Origin: Chitinimonas viridis
GTDB lineage: Bacteria > Pseudomonadota > Gammaproteobacteria > Burkholderiales > Chitinimonadaceae
Assembly (NCBI RefSeq): GCF_030409555.1
Contig: NZ_JAUFPU010000009.1
Span: 62,001-126,000 of the forward strand
Direction of reading: 5' to 3'
Length of the DNA stretch: 64,000 bases
This document shows, piece by piece, positions 40,049 through 48,057 of this stretch. The position numbers were made by a program, and so were the translations under genes. The stretch's first letter is position 1. Each line of letters starts with the position of its first letter. The notes under the pieces are model-generated. The model was not told the origin of the DNA, made no database searches, and saw nothing but the letters and a program-made list of their open reading frames with translations.

Positions 40049-41281
40049 TCAGGGTCTGAAGCACAAAAAAGTAAGGTCATCGCGGCGGGGCTGGTCTGCC
40101 TGCCAAAGACTATAGGCATTGAGTACCGACATGCTGATTACATCGGCACGTTCATTGCGCTGGGCGATGATGGATTCCCGGATGCGGCGTTTGCCGAAGG
40201 CGGTTTGCTTGGGGCCGCCTATCTGGTCTACCAGGCCGTCGGTGGTGACGAACATAAGGGTGCCCTGTGGTGCCGCAATCACCTGATTGCTCCAGCAGAA
40301 GTCCATGGGCGTATCGACATAGCCTACGCCCATGCGATCTCCATCCAGCTGTACAAAATCCTCGCTGCTTTGATCCAGTACGAACAATGGTGTCTTGGCT
40401 GCGGCATAGGTCAAGGTCCGCTTGGCTTCGTCGAACCAGAAGAAAGCACCGTCGAGTCCATCGTCCGATTGCCCAAAACCGGCCCTGGGCCCGGTCTGCC
40501 CCAGCAGGAGCTTGATGGCACGGTTGAGTTCGGACAGCACGGCAGCAGGATCGCGTGGATTGCTCTGTTCTATGGCCTGCACCAGCAGCGACGAGGTAAT
40601 CAGGGTCATGAAGGCACCCGGCACACCGTGGCCGGTGCAGTCGGCCACCGCACCGAACCAGCCATCCTGGAACCGGGCAAAATGATAGAAATCGCCGCCC
40701 ACCACGTCACGCGGCTCCCAGACCAGCTCGCTGTCCTGCAGGGTATGGGCCAGTGCCTCGCGTGCAGCGCGCATCATGGCTTGCTGTATCACCCCGGCGT
40801 ATTCAATGGAGTGGCGTATCTGGCGGTTCTTTTCGGCTTGCAGATTGGCGATCATGCGCATCAGCCGCAAGCAGGAGCCCACACCGGCATAGAGGCCATC
40901 ACGCGTGACGATAAAACCGGCTGCCAGGGTCTGCTCGCCGTGTTCCACCACCCGGAAGGAGAGCGCTTCCAGGTTGAGTTTCTCGTCAACGATCAGCGGG
41001 TCTCTGTCCATGAAGGCGGTGCAGCCCTGCGGCCCGTAGCGCTCCTGGTTCTGCGGCGAGGACATCTCGGACATGAAGGCATTGCGATTGATCAGGCCTA
41101 TGGGCACGCCGCTTTCCACGACAGGGAGGCTGACCAGATCACGATCGCGGGCAAAGCGGCTTAGCACCGTGACATTGGTGGTGTCGGGAGCGACAGGATC
41201 AACCTCGCTGGAGATACCACCAGCGGAGGGGAGTCGATGTACGGTCTGTCGCCTGAAATGATCGACGCTGAGGAGATCCAT
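40049..41281 (-). CDS. SiaA-like PP2C/SpoIIE phosphatase with N-terminal CBS-like pair
   Basis: 410 residues, first gene of the operon. The C-terminal SpoIIE-type PP2C domain has GGDFYHFARF, VADCTGHGVPGAFMT, FVTTDGLVD and RRDDLTFLCFRP, so the metal aspartates are present. The N-terminal about 160 residues resemble the CBS-pair module found on some EAL/GGDEF proteins (VSLPVVESGVPIGLINRNAFM, FIVTRDGLYAGVGSCLRLMR). SiaA of Pseudomonas has a membrane-spanning HAMP sensor instead, so this version would be cytosolic. No good ribosome-binding site is seen at the ATG. Confidence 0.85.
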   Translation of the reverse strand: MDLLSVDHFRRQTVHRLPSAGGISSEVDPVAPDTTNVTVLSRFARDRDLVSLPVVESGVPIGLINRNAFMSEMSSPQNQERYGPQGCTAFMDRDPLIVDEKLNLEALSFRVVEHGEQTLAAGFIVTRDGLYAGVGSCLRLMRMIANLQAEKNRQIRHSIEYAGVIQQAMMRAAREALAHTLQDSELVWEPRDVVGGDFYHFARFQDGWFGAVADCTGHGVPGAFMTLITSSLLVQAIEQSNPRDPAAVLSELNRAIKLLLGQTGPRAGFGQSDDGLDGAFFWFDEAKRTLTYAAAKTPLFVLDQSSEDFVQLDGDRMGVGYVDTPMDFCWSNQVIAAPQGTLMFVTTDGLVDQIGGPKQTAFGKRRIRESIIAQRNERADVISMSVLNAYSLWQADQPRRDDLTFLCFRP

Positions 41282-41462
41282 GCTGGCCCGGGGTCTAGTG
41301 CGTTTGCAACAACTGCGGCATCTTGCTGGTACAACACCAGTGCCGCTTGTGCCGGCGCTGTCTATTCCGTATAGCCCAGGCCGTGCCTAAACGCCAAGCC
41401 CGGATACCGGCAGGGTCCAAAAGCTGGCTGACGGCGATGGCTGGCTGCACTACCCTATAGCC

Positions 41463-42212
41463 ATGTGTAAATTCTCTGGCCTGTTGCCAATACTGTTGCT
41501 GCTGAGTGGGCTATTGCTTGCGCCCACCTGGGCGGGAACGCGGCTACAACTGATTACGACCGATTACCCTCCCTATTGTGCAGCCGACCTGCCTGAGCAA
41601 GGGGTTTTTACGGCCCTGGCAAAGGCAGCGTTCAAGGCGGGGGGGTATGAGACCGATGTGGTGTTCAAACCTTGGGCGCGTGCGCTGGCCGAGATCAAGG
41701 CCGGCAAGCACGATGCCATCCTGGCCGTTTGGTTTCAGAGCGAGCGCAATAAATTCCTCGCCTTCACCGACCCACTCTGGCTTAACCGCATCGGCTTTAT
41801 GGGAAGGGTTGGCGAGCTTGTTGATACCCAACACCTATCCACGCTGAGGGGGCGCAAGATAGGCGTGGTGAGGGGATATGCCAATCCGCCCGAGTTCGAG
41901 GCTGCCAACCTGACGGTGGACGAGGCGGTGGACGATGAAACCAACTTGAAGAAACTGCTGGGGGGGAGGGTGGACCTGGCCTTGGTGGACAAGGCGCTGG
42001 CGGAACACCTGATACGCAACCGTATACCCGAGGCGGACGGGAGGCTGGAGTGGCGCGAGCCACCCATCGCTACCATGCCTCTCTATGTGGCCTTGTCACG
42101 TAGCAAGCCGGGCTATGAACAACGCCTGCTTGCGTTCAACCGGGGCCTGGCCGAAATACGCCGTACCGGTGAGTATGAACGCATACTCAAGCGGCACGGC
42201 ATAACGCAATAA
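41463..42212 (+). CDS. Periplasmic solute-binding protein, family 3, orphan
   Basis: 249 residues with a signal peptide (cleavage near PTWA-G, about residue 24). The body is a bacterial SBP family 3 fold (LQLITTDYPPYCAAD, FTALAKAAFKAGGY, AGKHDAILAVW, LRGRKIGVVRGYANPP). No permease or ATPase gene is adjacent, so it may be a sensor or work with a distant transporter. It is convergent with uup, and the 40-bp gap holds an imperfect hairpin without a T-tract. Confidence 0.82.
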   Translation: MCKFSGLLPILLLLSGLLLAPTWAGTRLQLITTDYPPYCAADLPEQGVFTALAKAAFKAGGYETDVVFKPWARALAEIKAGKHDAILAVWFQSERNKFLAFTDPLWLNRIGFMGRVGELVDTQHLSTLRGRKIGVVRGYANPPEFEAANLTVDEAVDDETNLKKLLGGRVDLALVDKALAEHLIRNRIPEADGRLEWREPPIATMPLYVALSRSKPGYEQRLLAFNRGLAEIRRTGEYERILKRHGITQ

Positions 42213-42252
42213 CAGGTGGCAAGGCAGCTTGTGCCTTCCGCCTGGCAGTCGC

Positions 42253-44175
42253 TCAGCTATCGCCCAACTGCTTCTTTTCCAGGGCTTCCCAGCGCTCCAT
42301 CTTGCTGAGGACCAGCATATCGATCTCGTCGATGCGTGCCTGCCAGGCGGCGGCATCGGTGGGGGCGTTGCGATAGATATTGGGGTCCAGCAACTGCTCC
42401 TGCAACGTGGCCTGTTCGGTTTCCAGTGCTTCAATCTCGGCCGGCAAGCGTTCCAGTTCGCGGGTTTCGTTGTAACTCATCTTGGCGGCGCGTGCAGCGC
42501 GGGCCGGTGCTGCAGCGGCGCCCGGTTTCTCGGCGACCGATTTCTCCTCGGGCTTGGCTGGCGGGTTCTTGGCAGCAGCCTGCATGCGGGCCTTGGTCGC
42601 CATCCAGTCGTCAAATCCGCCGGGGTTTTCTATCAGTTTGCCGTCGCCCTCAAAGGCAATCACTTGCGTGACCACATTGTCGAGGAAGGTCCGATCGTGG
42701 CTGACCAGGAACACGGTGCCACTGTAATTGGCCAGCAGCTCTTCCAGCAGTTCCAGTGTGTCGATGTCCAGGTCGTTGGTGGGTTCGTCCAGTACCAGGA
42801 TATTGGCAGGCTGGGTGAACAGCCGGGCCAGCAGAAGGCGGGCACGTTCGCCGCCGCTCAATGACTTTACCGGGCTGCGTGCACGCTCGGGGGCAAACAG
42901 AAAGTCTTCCAGGTAGCTGATGACGTGTTTCTTCTCGTTGCCGATCTGGACGAAGTCGCTACCTGGGCTGATGACATCGCAGATGGGGGTGTCTTCAGGC
43001 AGAGCGGTACGGAACTGATCGAAGTAGGCAATTTCCTGCTTGGTGCCCTGGCGAACTTCGCCGCTGTCTGGTGCCAGTTCGCCCAGTATGAGCTTGAGCA
43101 GGGTGGTCTTGCCGGCGCCATTGGGGCCGATCAGGCCTATCTTGTCGCCACGCAGTATGCGGGTGGTGAAGTCACGCACCAGAGTACGGCCGTCGTAGCC
43201 CTTGCTGACGTGCTCCAGCTCGGCCACCAGCTTGCCCGAGCGCTCACCGGCATCGAGGGCAAACTGCACATTGCCCACCCGGTCGCGCCGTGCCGCACGG
43301 TCGCGCCGCAGCTGTTCCAGCCTGCGCACCCGGCCTTCATTGCGGGTGCGGCGTGCCTCCACGCCTTTGCGTATCCAGACTTCTTCCTGGGCCAGGAACT
43401 TGTCGAACTTGCGATTCTCGGTGGCCTCCTGGGCCAGCATGTCTGCCTTGCGGGCCTGGTAGGTGCTGAAGTTGCCGGGGAAGCTATTGATATGGCCACG
43501 GTCCAGTTCAATGATGCGGGTGGCGACATTGTCCAGAAAACGCCGATCGTGGGTGATCAGCAGCACGGCGCCGGCAAAATTGCGTATCAGGCCTTCAAGC
43601 CATTCGATGGCGGACAGGTCCAGATGGTTGGTGGGTTCGTCCAGCAGCAGGAGCTCCGGCTCGGAGACCAGGGCGCGGGCCAGCGCCACGCGCTTCTTCC
43701 AGCCACCGGATAGTTCGCCAACCTTTTTTTCGGCAGGCAGGCCCAGGTTGCTCAGGGTGCTCGAAACCAGGCTATCCAGCCGCCAGCCATCACGTGCCTC
43801 CAGATCGTGCTGCAGCGCCATCATGCGGTCCAGCGCGGCGGGGTCGTGCTCGGCGGCTATGGCAGCAGCGTGGTAATCGGTCAGCAACTGCTTGACCTCG
43901 CCCAGGCCGGCTGCGACGGCTTCGAAAACAGTGGTGTCGGGGTCGAAAGGCGGTTCCTGTGGCACGTAGGCCACGCGGGATTCATTGGCGATGCGGATAT
44001 AGCCGTCATCGAGCTTAGCCGTACCTGCCACTGCCTTGAGCAGAGACGACTTGCCTGCACCGTTGCGGCCGATCAGCCCGACGCGTTCACCGGGTTCCAG
44101 TACGAAGTCGGCATGATCCAACAAGGCTACATGGCCAAAGGCAAGGCAGGCATTCTCTACTATCAGGACAGGCAT
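42253..44175 (-). CDS. uup: ABC-F ATPase Uup
   Basis: 640 residues with two ATPase domains: Walker A GRNGAGKSS and GPNGAGKTT, signature LSGGWKKR and LSGGERAR, Walker B LLLDEPTNHLDL and LVLDEPTNDLDI. The C-terminal about 95 residues (after an Ala/Pro/Lys-rich linker at about 545-575) form the coiled-coil Uup extension. Uup proteins bind DNA and act on ribosomes, and loss affects precise transposon excision in E. coli. This is the second ABC-F gene in the window. Confidence 0.92.
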   Translation of the reverse strand: MPVLIVENACLAFGHVALLDHADFVLEPGERVGLIGRNGAGKSSLLKAVAGTAKLDDGYIRIANESRVAYVPQEPPFDPDTTVFEAVAAGLGEVKQLLTDYHAAAIAAEHDPAALDRMMALQHDLEARDGWRLDSLVSSTLSNLGLPAEKKVGELSGGWKKRVALARALVSEPELLLLDEPTNHLDLSAIEWLEGLIRNFAGAVLLITHDRRFLDNVATRIIELDRGHINSFPGNFSTYQARKADMLAQEATENRKFDKFLAQEEVWIRKGVEARRTRNEGRVRRLEQLRRDRAARRDRVGNVQFALDAGERSGKLVAELEHVSKGYDGRTLVRDFTTRILRGDKIGLIGPNGAGKTTLLKLILGELAPDSGEVRQGTKQEIAYFDQFRTALPEDTPICDVISPGSDFVQIGNEKKHVISYLEDFLFAPERARSPVKSLSGGERARLLLARLFTQPANILVLDEPTNDLDIDTLELLEELLANYSGTVFLVSHDRTFLDNVVTQVIAFEGDGKLIENPGGFDDWMATKARMQAAAKNPPAKPEEKSVAEKPGAAAAPARAARAAKMSYNETRELERLPAEIEALETEQATLQEQLLDPNIYRNAPTDAAAWQARIDEIDMLVLSKMERWEALEKKQLGDS

Positions 44176-44257
44176 GAGACTTATCTATGAAGGCGCGTAA
44201 CCCGCCATTATACCGGTCAGTCCTGGCAGCTTAGGGGTCTATCTTGCCGTAGAGAGT

Positions 44258-44284
44258 TGAAGTCACTTGAATTTGTGTCGATAA
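44258..44284 (+). promoter_or_regulatory. Sigma-28 (FliA)-like promoter upstream of the DUF342 gene
   Basis: TGAAGTCA (44258-44265), 11 bp, GTCGATAA (44277-44284). The FliA consensus is TAAAGTTT-N11-GCCGATAA. The -35 matches 5 of 8, the -10 matches 7 of 8, and the spacing is exact. It lies about 100 bp before the ATG at 44388. Confidence 0.5.
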
Positions 44285-44387
44285 GAGGTTGAAGCAGCAG
44301 ATACATAAGCGGTCTATGATGTAATTAATATAAGTTCGTCCGTCAGGCGTAGCTTGGGCAGGCGGACGAGATACGAGAGGCAGGGAT

Positions 44388-46016
44388 ATGAGCGAAACGG
44401 GTACTGGGCTAACGATCAGCCTGGATGCAGCTAGCCGTAACTTGTGCGCGCACTATGTGCCTGGCGAGGGCATTGCTCCGCCGACCAAGCCGACCATACT
44501 GGCTGCGCTGGAAGCATCGGGCTGGGCGGACTGCGCGCTGGATGAAAAGGCCATTGCTGCTTTCGTGTCCACTTGCGGCAAGGCGACAGAACCGCAGGAC
44601 GCTATCCTGGGGGCGCAGCAGGATGGAACCTTCGAAATCATGATCTCGCCGAGCCGGCTATGCGCCTGGCTGACGGTGACACCACCGCGTGGCGGCAAGG
44701 CAGTAACGGCGGAACAGGTGCGCGAGGCCATCAGGGTGCGTCATATCACCCATGGCATCAAAGAGGACGATCTGGCTGAGGCGATGGCTGCAGGCCAGTG
44801 CAGGGATCTGGTCATTGCCGAGGGGGAGGAGCCGGAATCCGGCATTCCTGCACGCTTCGAAAGCCTGCTCGACAGCCTCAAGACCCAGAAGCTGGAGACT
44901 GAAGAGGGGGATGTGATCGATTACCGTGACCTGGGTAGCCTGGTCGTGGTCGATCCAGGTACGCCGTTGATGCGCCGCACTCCCGCTGTGCAAGGCAAAA
45001 ATGGCGTGGATGTATTTGATCGTCCGGTGCCTGCCAAGCCCGTACCAGACCCGGCCTTTGCCAAGGGGCTGGCTGGGGCTACACCCGACGAGAATGACCC
45101 CGACCTGTTGCTGGCCACCATTGCGGGCGCGCCCTCGCTGGGCGAGAACGGGATTTCGGTGAATCCCTTGGTCGATGTGCAGGATGTAGATCTGAGTACC
45201 GGCAACATTGCCTTTGACGGTACCTTGCAGGTCAAGGGTGATATCAAAGCGGGGATGACCGTGCGGGTGGCGGGTGATGTGGTCGTGAGTGGCACCATAG
45301 AGGCTGCGGAAGTCGTCGCGGGTGGCAATGTCGTGGTCAAGGGTGGGATCATCGGTAAGTCGGAATCCACCAGTGGGGGGACAGATGGCCCGGCGGAAAC
45401 CGCCCGTATCCATTGCAATGGCACGGTACAGGCCAAGTTCATCGAGCATGCGGTGATCGAGGCGGGCAAGGCCATACAGGCTGACGGCGGTATACGGCAA
45501 AGCGAGCTGACGGCGGGCGAAAGCATCATGGTGGGCAAGCCAGGTAGCAATCAGGGCAGCCTGATTGGGGGGCGGGCACGCGCCCACCTGTTGGTACGGT
45601 CACCCGTCATTGGGTCGCCCTCGGGGGTGCCCACGGTAGTGCAAGTAGGTTTTAACCCCTATCTGAATGCGGAACGCAGCGGCGTGGAAGTACAGCGCAA
45701 GCGCAAGATGGAAGAGCTCGCCAAGCTAAGGCAGTTGCTGACCTTCTTTGAGCAGAATCCGGCCAAGGCAGTGGGTGGGATGCGTGAGAAGGCGGAGCAT
45801 ACCAAGGAGACATTCGAAGGCGAGATCAAGGCCATGGATGCGCGCCTGGCCGAGCTGGCCGAGCAGATGGAGCTGGCCGATGGCGCCTATATCGATGCGC
45901 CGCGCCGCATACATGGTGGGGTGAACCTGCAGATAGGGCAGAAACTGCTGCAGATAGTTGAAGACAAGAATGGCGGTCGGGTGCGGCTGGTGGACGACCA
46001 GATCAAACTGGCATGA
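44388..46016 (+). CDS. FapA / DUF342 family protein
   Basis: 542 residues. The central part is the polymer-forming, beta-helical FapA core (VDLSTGNIAFDGTLQVKGDI, VVVSGTIEAAEVVAGGNVVV, IEAGKAIQADGGIRQSEL). The N-terminal half is an alpha/beta region, and a coiled coil lies at about 425-490. No signal peptide. Members are called flagellar assembly protein A in some annotations. The actual role is poorly known. The sigma-28-like promoter supports a motility link. An AGGCAGGGAT stretch precedes the ATG. Confidence 0.82.
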   Translation: MSETGTGLTISLDAASRNLCAHYVPGEGIAPPTKPTILAALEASGWADCALDEKAIAAFVSTCGKATEPQDAILGAQQDGTFEIMISPSRLCAWLTVTPPRGGKAVTAEQVREAIRVRHITHGIKEDDLAEAMAAGQCRDLVIAEGEEPESGIPARFESLLDSLKTQKLETEEGDVIDYRDLGSLVVVDPGTPLMRRTPAVQGKNGVDVFDRPVPAKPVPDPAFAKGLAGATPDENDPDLLLATIAGAPSLGENGISVNPLVDVQDVDLSTGNIAFDGTLQVKGDIKAGMTVRVAGDVVVSGTIEAAEVVAGGNVVVKGGIIGKSESTSGGTDGPAETARIHCNGTVQAKFIEHAVIEAGKAIQADGGIRQSELTAGESIMVGKPGSNQGSLIGGRARAHLLVRSPVIGSPSGVPTVVQVGFNPYLNAERSGVEVQRKRKMEELAKLRQLLTFFEQNPAKAVGGMREKAEHTKETFEGEIKAMDARLAELAEQMELADGAYIDAPRRIHGGVNLQIGQKLLQIVEDKNGGRVRLVDDQIKLA

Positions 46017-46107
46017 GCCTCAGCCACGGCAGGATTGGCTATTAGGAAGTGAGCAAGCGCCATGAGGCCAAGCCGGATGGCTGCGCTACACTGTGCGGCC
46101 ATGATCG

Positions 46108-46725
46108 ATGGACGCCTGTCTTATGCTCGGTATTACCGACTTTCCCGCTTTTCTGGTGGCTTCCACCCTGCTGATACTCTCACCTGGCCCCGGCACCCTG
46201 GCCATACTGGGTTCAGCCACCGCCTCGCGCCGGGCAGGCTTTGCCGCGTTGGCAGGCACCAGCACTGGTGATGCCATCCTGCTGGCGGCGGCTGCCATCG
46301 GGGCGGCTACCCTGCTGGCCTCCAATCCCATGGCATTCAACGTGCTCAAGTATGGCGGCGGGGCCTATCTGGTTTGGCTGGGTATCAAGAGCCTGCTGTC
46401 TAAGGAGCAGGGCCTGGCCGTCAGCGGCCCGGGGCAGGGTAGTCCATTTCGTCGCAGCCTGCTGGTGACTTTGCTCAACCCCAAGGCGGTCGTTTTCTTC
46501 ATGGCGTTTTTCCCCCAGTTTGTGCCACCGGGTGCCAGTATCTGGGCCTTTGCCGTGCTGGGCGCTGTCTTTATCGGCCTCAACTGCATCTATCAGGCCA
46601 TGTTGATCGTCGGTGCCGGCTTTATCCTGCGCCATCTGGACGAGGCTCCGCACTATGCCCTGTGGGTGAACCGCCTTCTGGGCGCCGTTTTCATCTTGTT
46701 TGGCGCCAAGCTGGCCGTGGGTTAG
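46108..46725 (+). CDS. LysE/RhtB-family amino acid exporter
   Basis: 205 residues with about six membrane helices. The family motif SPGPGTLAILGSA lies near the N-terminus, with the LLNPKAVVFFMAFFPQFV segment in the middle. These proteins export amino acids such as lysine, homoserine or leucine, and the substrate is not readable. The start may be 46108 or the ATG at 46123, and neither has a clear ribosome-binding site. It precedes metZ with a 104-bp gap, which gives a loose link to homoserine/methionine metabolism. Confidence 0.85.
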   Translation: MDACLMLGITDFPAFLVASTLLILSPGPGTLAILGSATASRRAGFAALAGTSTGDAILLAAAAIGAATLLASNPMAFNVLKYGGGAYLVWLGIKSLLSKEQGLAVSGPGQGSPFRRSLLVTLLNPKAVVFFMAFFPQFVPPGASIWAFAVLGAVFIGLNCIYQAMLIVGAGFILRHLDEAPHYALWVNRLLGAVFILFGAKLAVG

Positions 46726-46829
46726 TGCTGCCGAGGACGGACAGTCGTCACCTCTTTTAATCAACCGTGCCTGTTGTTTGCGCAGCCATGGCGCGATAAA
46801 AAAACCATCACCTCAGGAGCCCAAGCACC

Positions 46830-48002
46830 ATGACCGATGATTTCGACTATCAACTGGAAACCCTGGCCATACGTGCGGGGCAAGAGCGCAGCCAGTTTGG
46901 TGAACATGCCGAGGCGCTCTATCTGACTTCCAGCTTTGTGGCCGACAATGCAGCCCAGGCTGCAGCCCGCTTTACCGGGGCCGAGCCGGGTTTCATCTAT
47001 TCGCGCTTTACCAATCCGACCGTGACGCTTTTCCAGGACAGGCTGGCCGCATTGGAAGGGGCAGAGGCTGCGGTGGCGACGGCCAGCGGTATGTCGGCCA
47101 TTCTGGCGCTATGCATGGGGCACCTCAAGGCGGGGGATCATATCCTGGCGTCCAGCGGTATGTTTGGCGCCACCATTCAGTTGTTTTCCAACTGGCTGGC
47201 CAAGTTTGGTGTGACCAGCAGCTTTGTGCCGCCTACCGACCCGGCCGCCTGGGATGCCGCCGTGCGGCCGGAGACCAGGTTGTTCTTCCTGGAAACCCCA
47301 TCCAACCCACTGACCGAGATTGCCGACATTGCTGCCATTTCGGCTGTTGCACATCGGCACGGTGCCATCATGGTGGTGGACAACTGCTTCTGCTCGCCGG
47401 CTTTGCAGCGCCCCATTGCCTTGGGGGCCGATCTGGTGATCCATTCCGCCACCAAATACCTTGATGGGCAGGGGCGGGTGCTGGGCGGTGCGGTGGTGGG
47501 GAGCAAGGCTTTGATCGAGCCTATCTACCAATTCTTGCGCACTGCCGGCCCCACCCTGAGTGCCTTCAATGCCTGGGTGCTGGTCAAGGGATTGGAAACG
47601 CTGGGCCTGCGCATGCGTGCCCACTGCGAGAACGCGCTAGCCTTGGCGCAGTGGCTGGAGACGCAACCGGCCATCGAACGTGTGTACTACCCCGGTTTGC
47701 CTTCGCACCCTCAGCATGAGCTGGCCAAGCGGCAGCAGTCTGGCGGCGGTGGCATTGTCTCGTTCGAGGTCAAGGGTGGGCAGGAGGCAGCGTGGCGCCT
47801 AGTGGATAGCGTGCAACTGCTCAGCCGCACGGCCAATCTGGGCGACGTGAAGACCACCATCACTCATCCCTATACCACGACCCATGGCCGCATCTCGCCC
47901 GAGGTCAAGGCGGCGGCAGGCATTACCCAAGGCCTGATACGTATCTCGGTAGGGCTGGAGCATATCGACGATATCAAGCGCGATCTGGCTCGCGGCTGGT
48001 AA
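46830..48002 (+). CDS. metZ: O-succinylhomoserine sulfhydrylase
   Basis: 390-residue PLP enzyme that forms homocysteine from O-succinylhomoserine and sulfide. The PLP lysine is K209 in HSATKYLDGQGRV. YSRFTNPTV supplies the phosphate-binding tyrosine/arginine, and the C-terminal RISVGLEHIDDIKRDL is typical. The sequence fits the MetZ branch of the Cys/Met metabolism family better than MetB or MetY. CAGGAG precedes the ATG. A terminator oriented for the opposite strand follows at once. Confidence 0.92.
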   Translation: MTDDFDYQLETLAIRAGQERSQFGEHAEALYLTSSFVADNAAQAAARFTGAEPGFIYSRFTNPTVTLFQDRLAALEGAEAAVATASGMSAILALCMGHLKAGDHILASSGMFGATIQLFSNWLAKFGVTSSFVPPTDPAAWDAAVRPETRLFFLETPSNPLTEIADIAAISAVAHRHGAIMVVDNCFCSPALQRPIALGADLVIHSATKYLDGQGRVLGGAVVGSKALIEPIYQFLRTAGPTLSAFNAWVLVKGLETLGLRMRAHCENALALAQWLETQPAIERVYYPGLPSHPQHELAKRQQSGGGGIVSFEVKGGQEAAWRLVDSVQLLSRTANLGDVKTTITHPYTTTHGRISPEVKAAAGITQGLIRISVGLEHIDDIKRDLARGW

Positions 48003-48034
48003 TAAAAAAGCCCCCCGGTACTACCGGGGGGCTT
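48003..48034 (-). terminator. Rho-independent terminator after gdhB (also after metZ)
   Basis: The 13-bp arms AAGCCCCCCGGTA and TACCGGGGGGCTT are perfect. On the minus strand they are followed by TTTTATTA, so the T-tract serves gdhB. The hairpin is also the first thing downstream of the metZ stop. Confidence 0.9.
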
Positions 48035-48057
48035 GATCGACCTGCTTGTTGCGCTGC

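Noticed and set aside
42215-42244. Hairpin between the solute-binding protein gene and uup as a terminator
   Set aside because: The arms are imperfect and no T-tract follows on either strand, so it is mentioned with the gene only.
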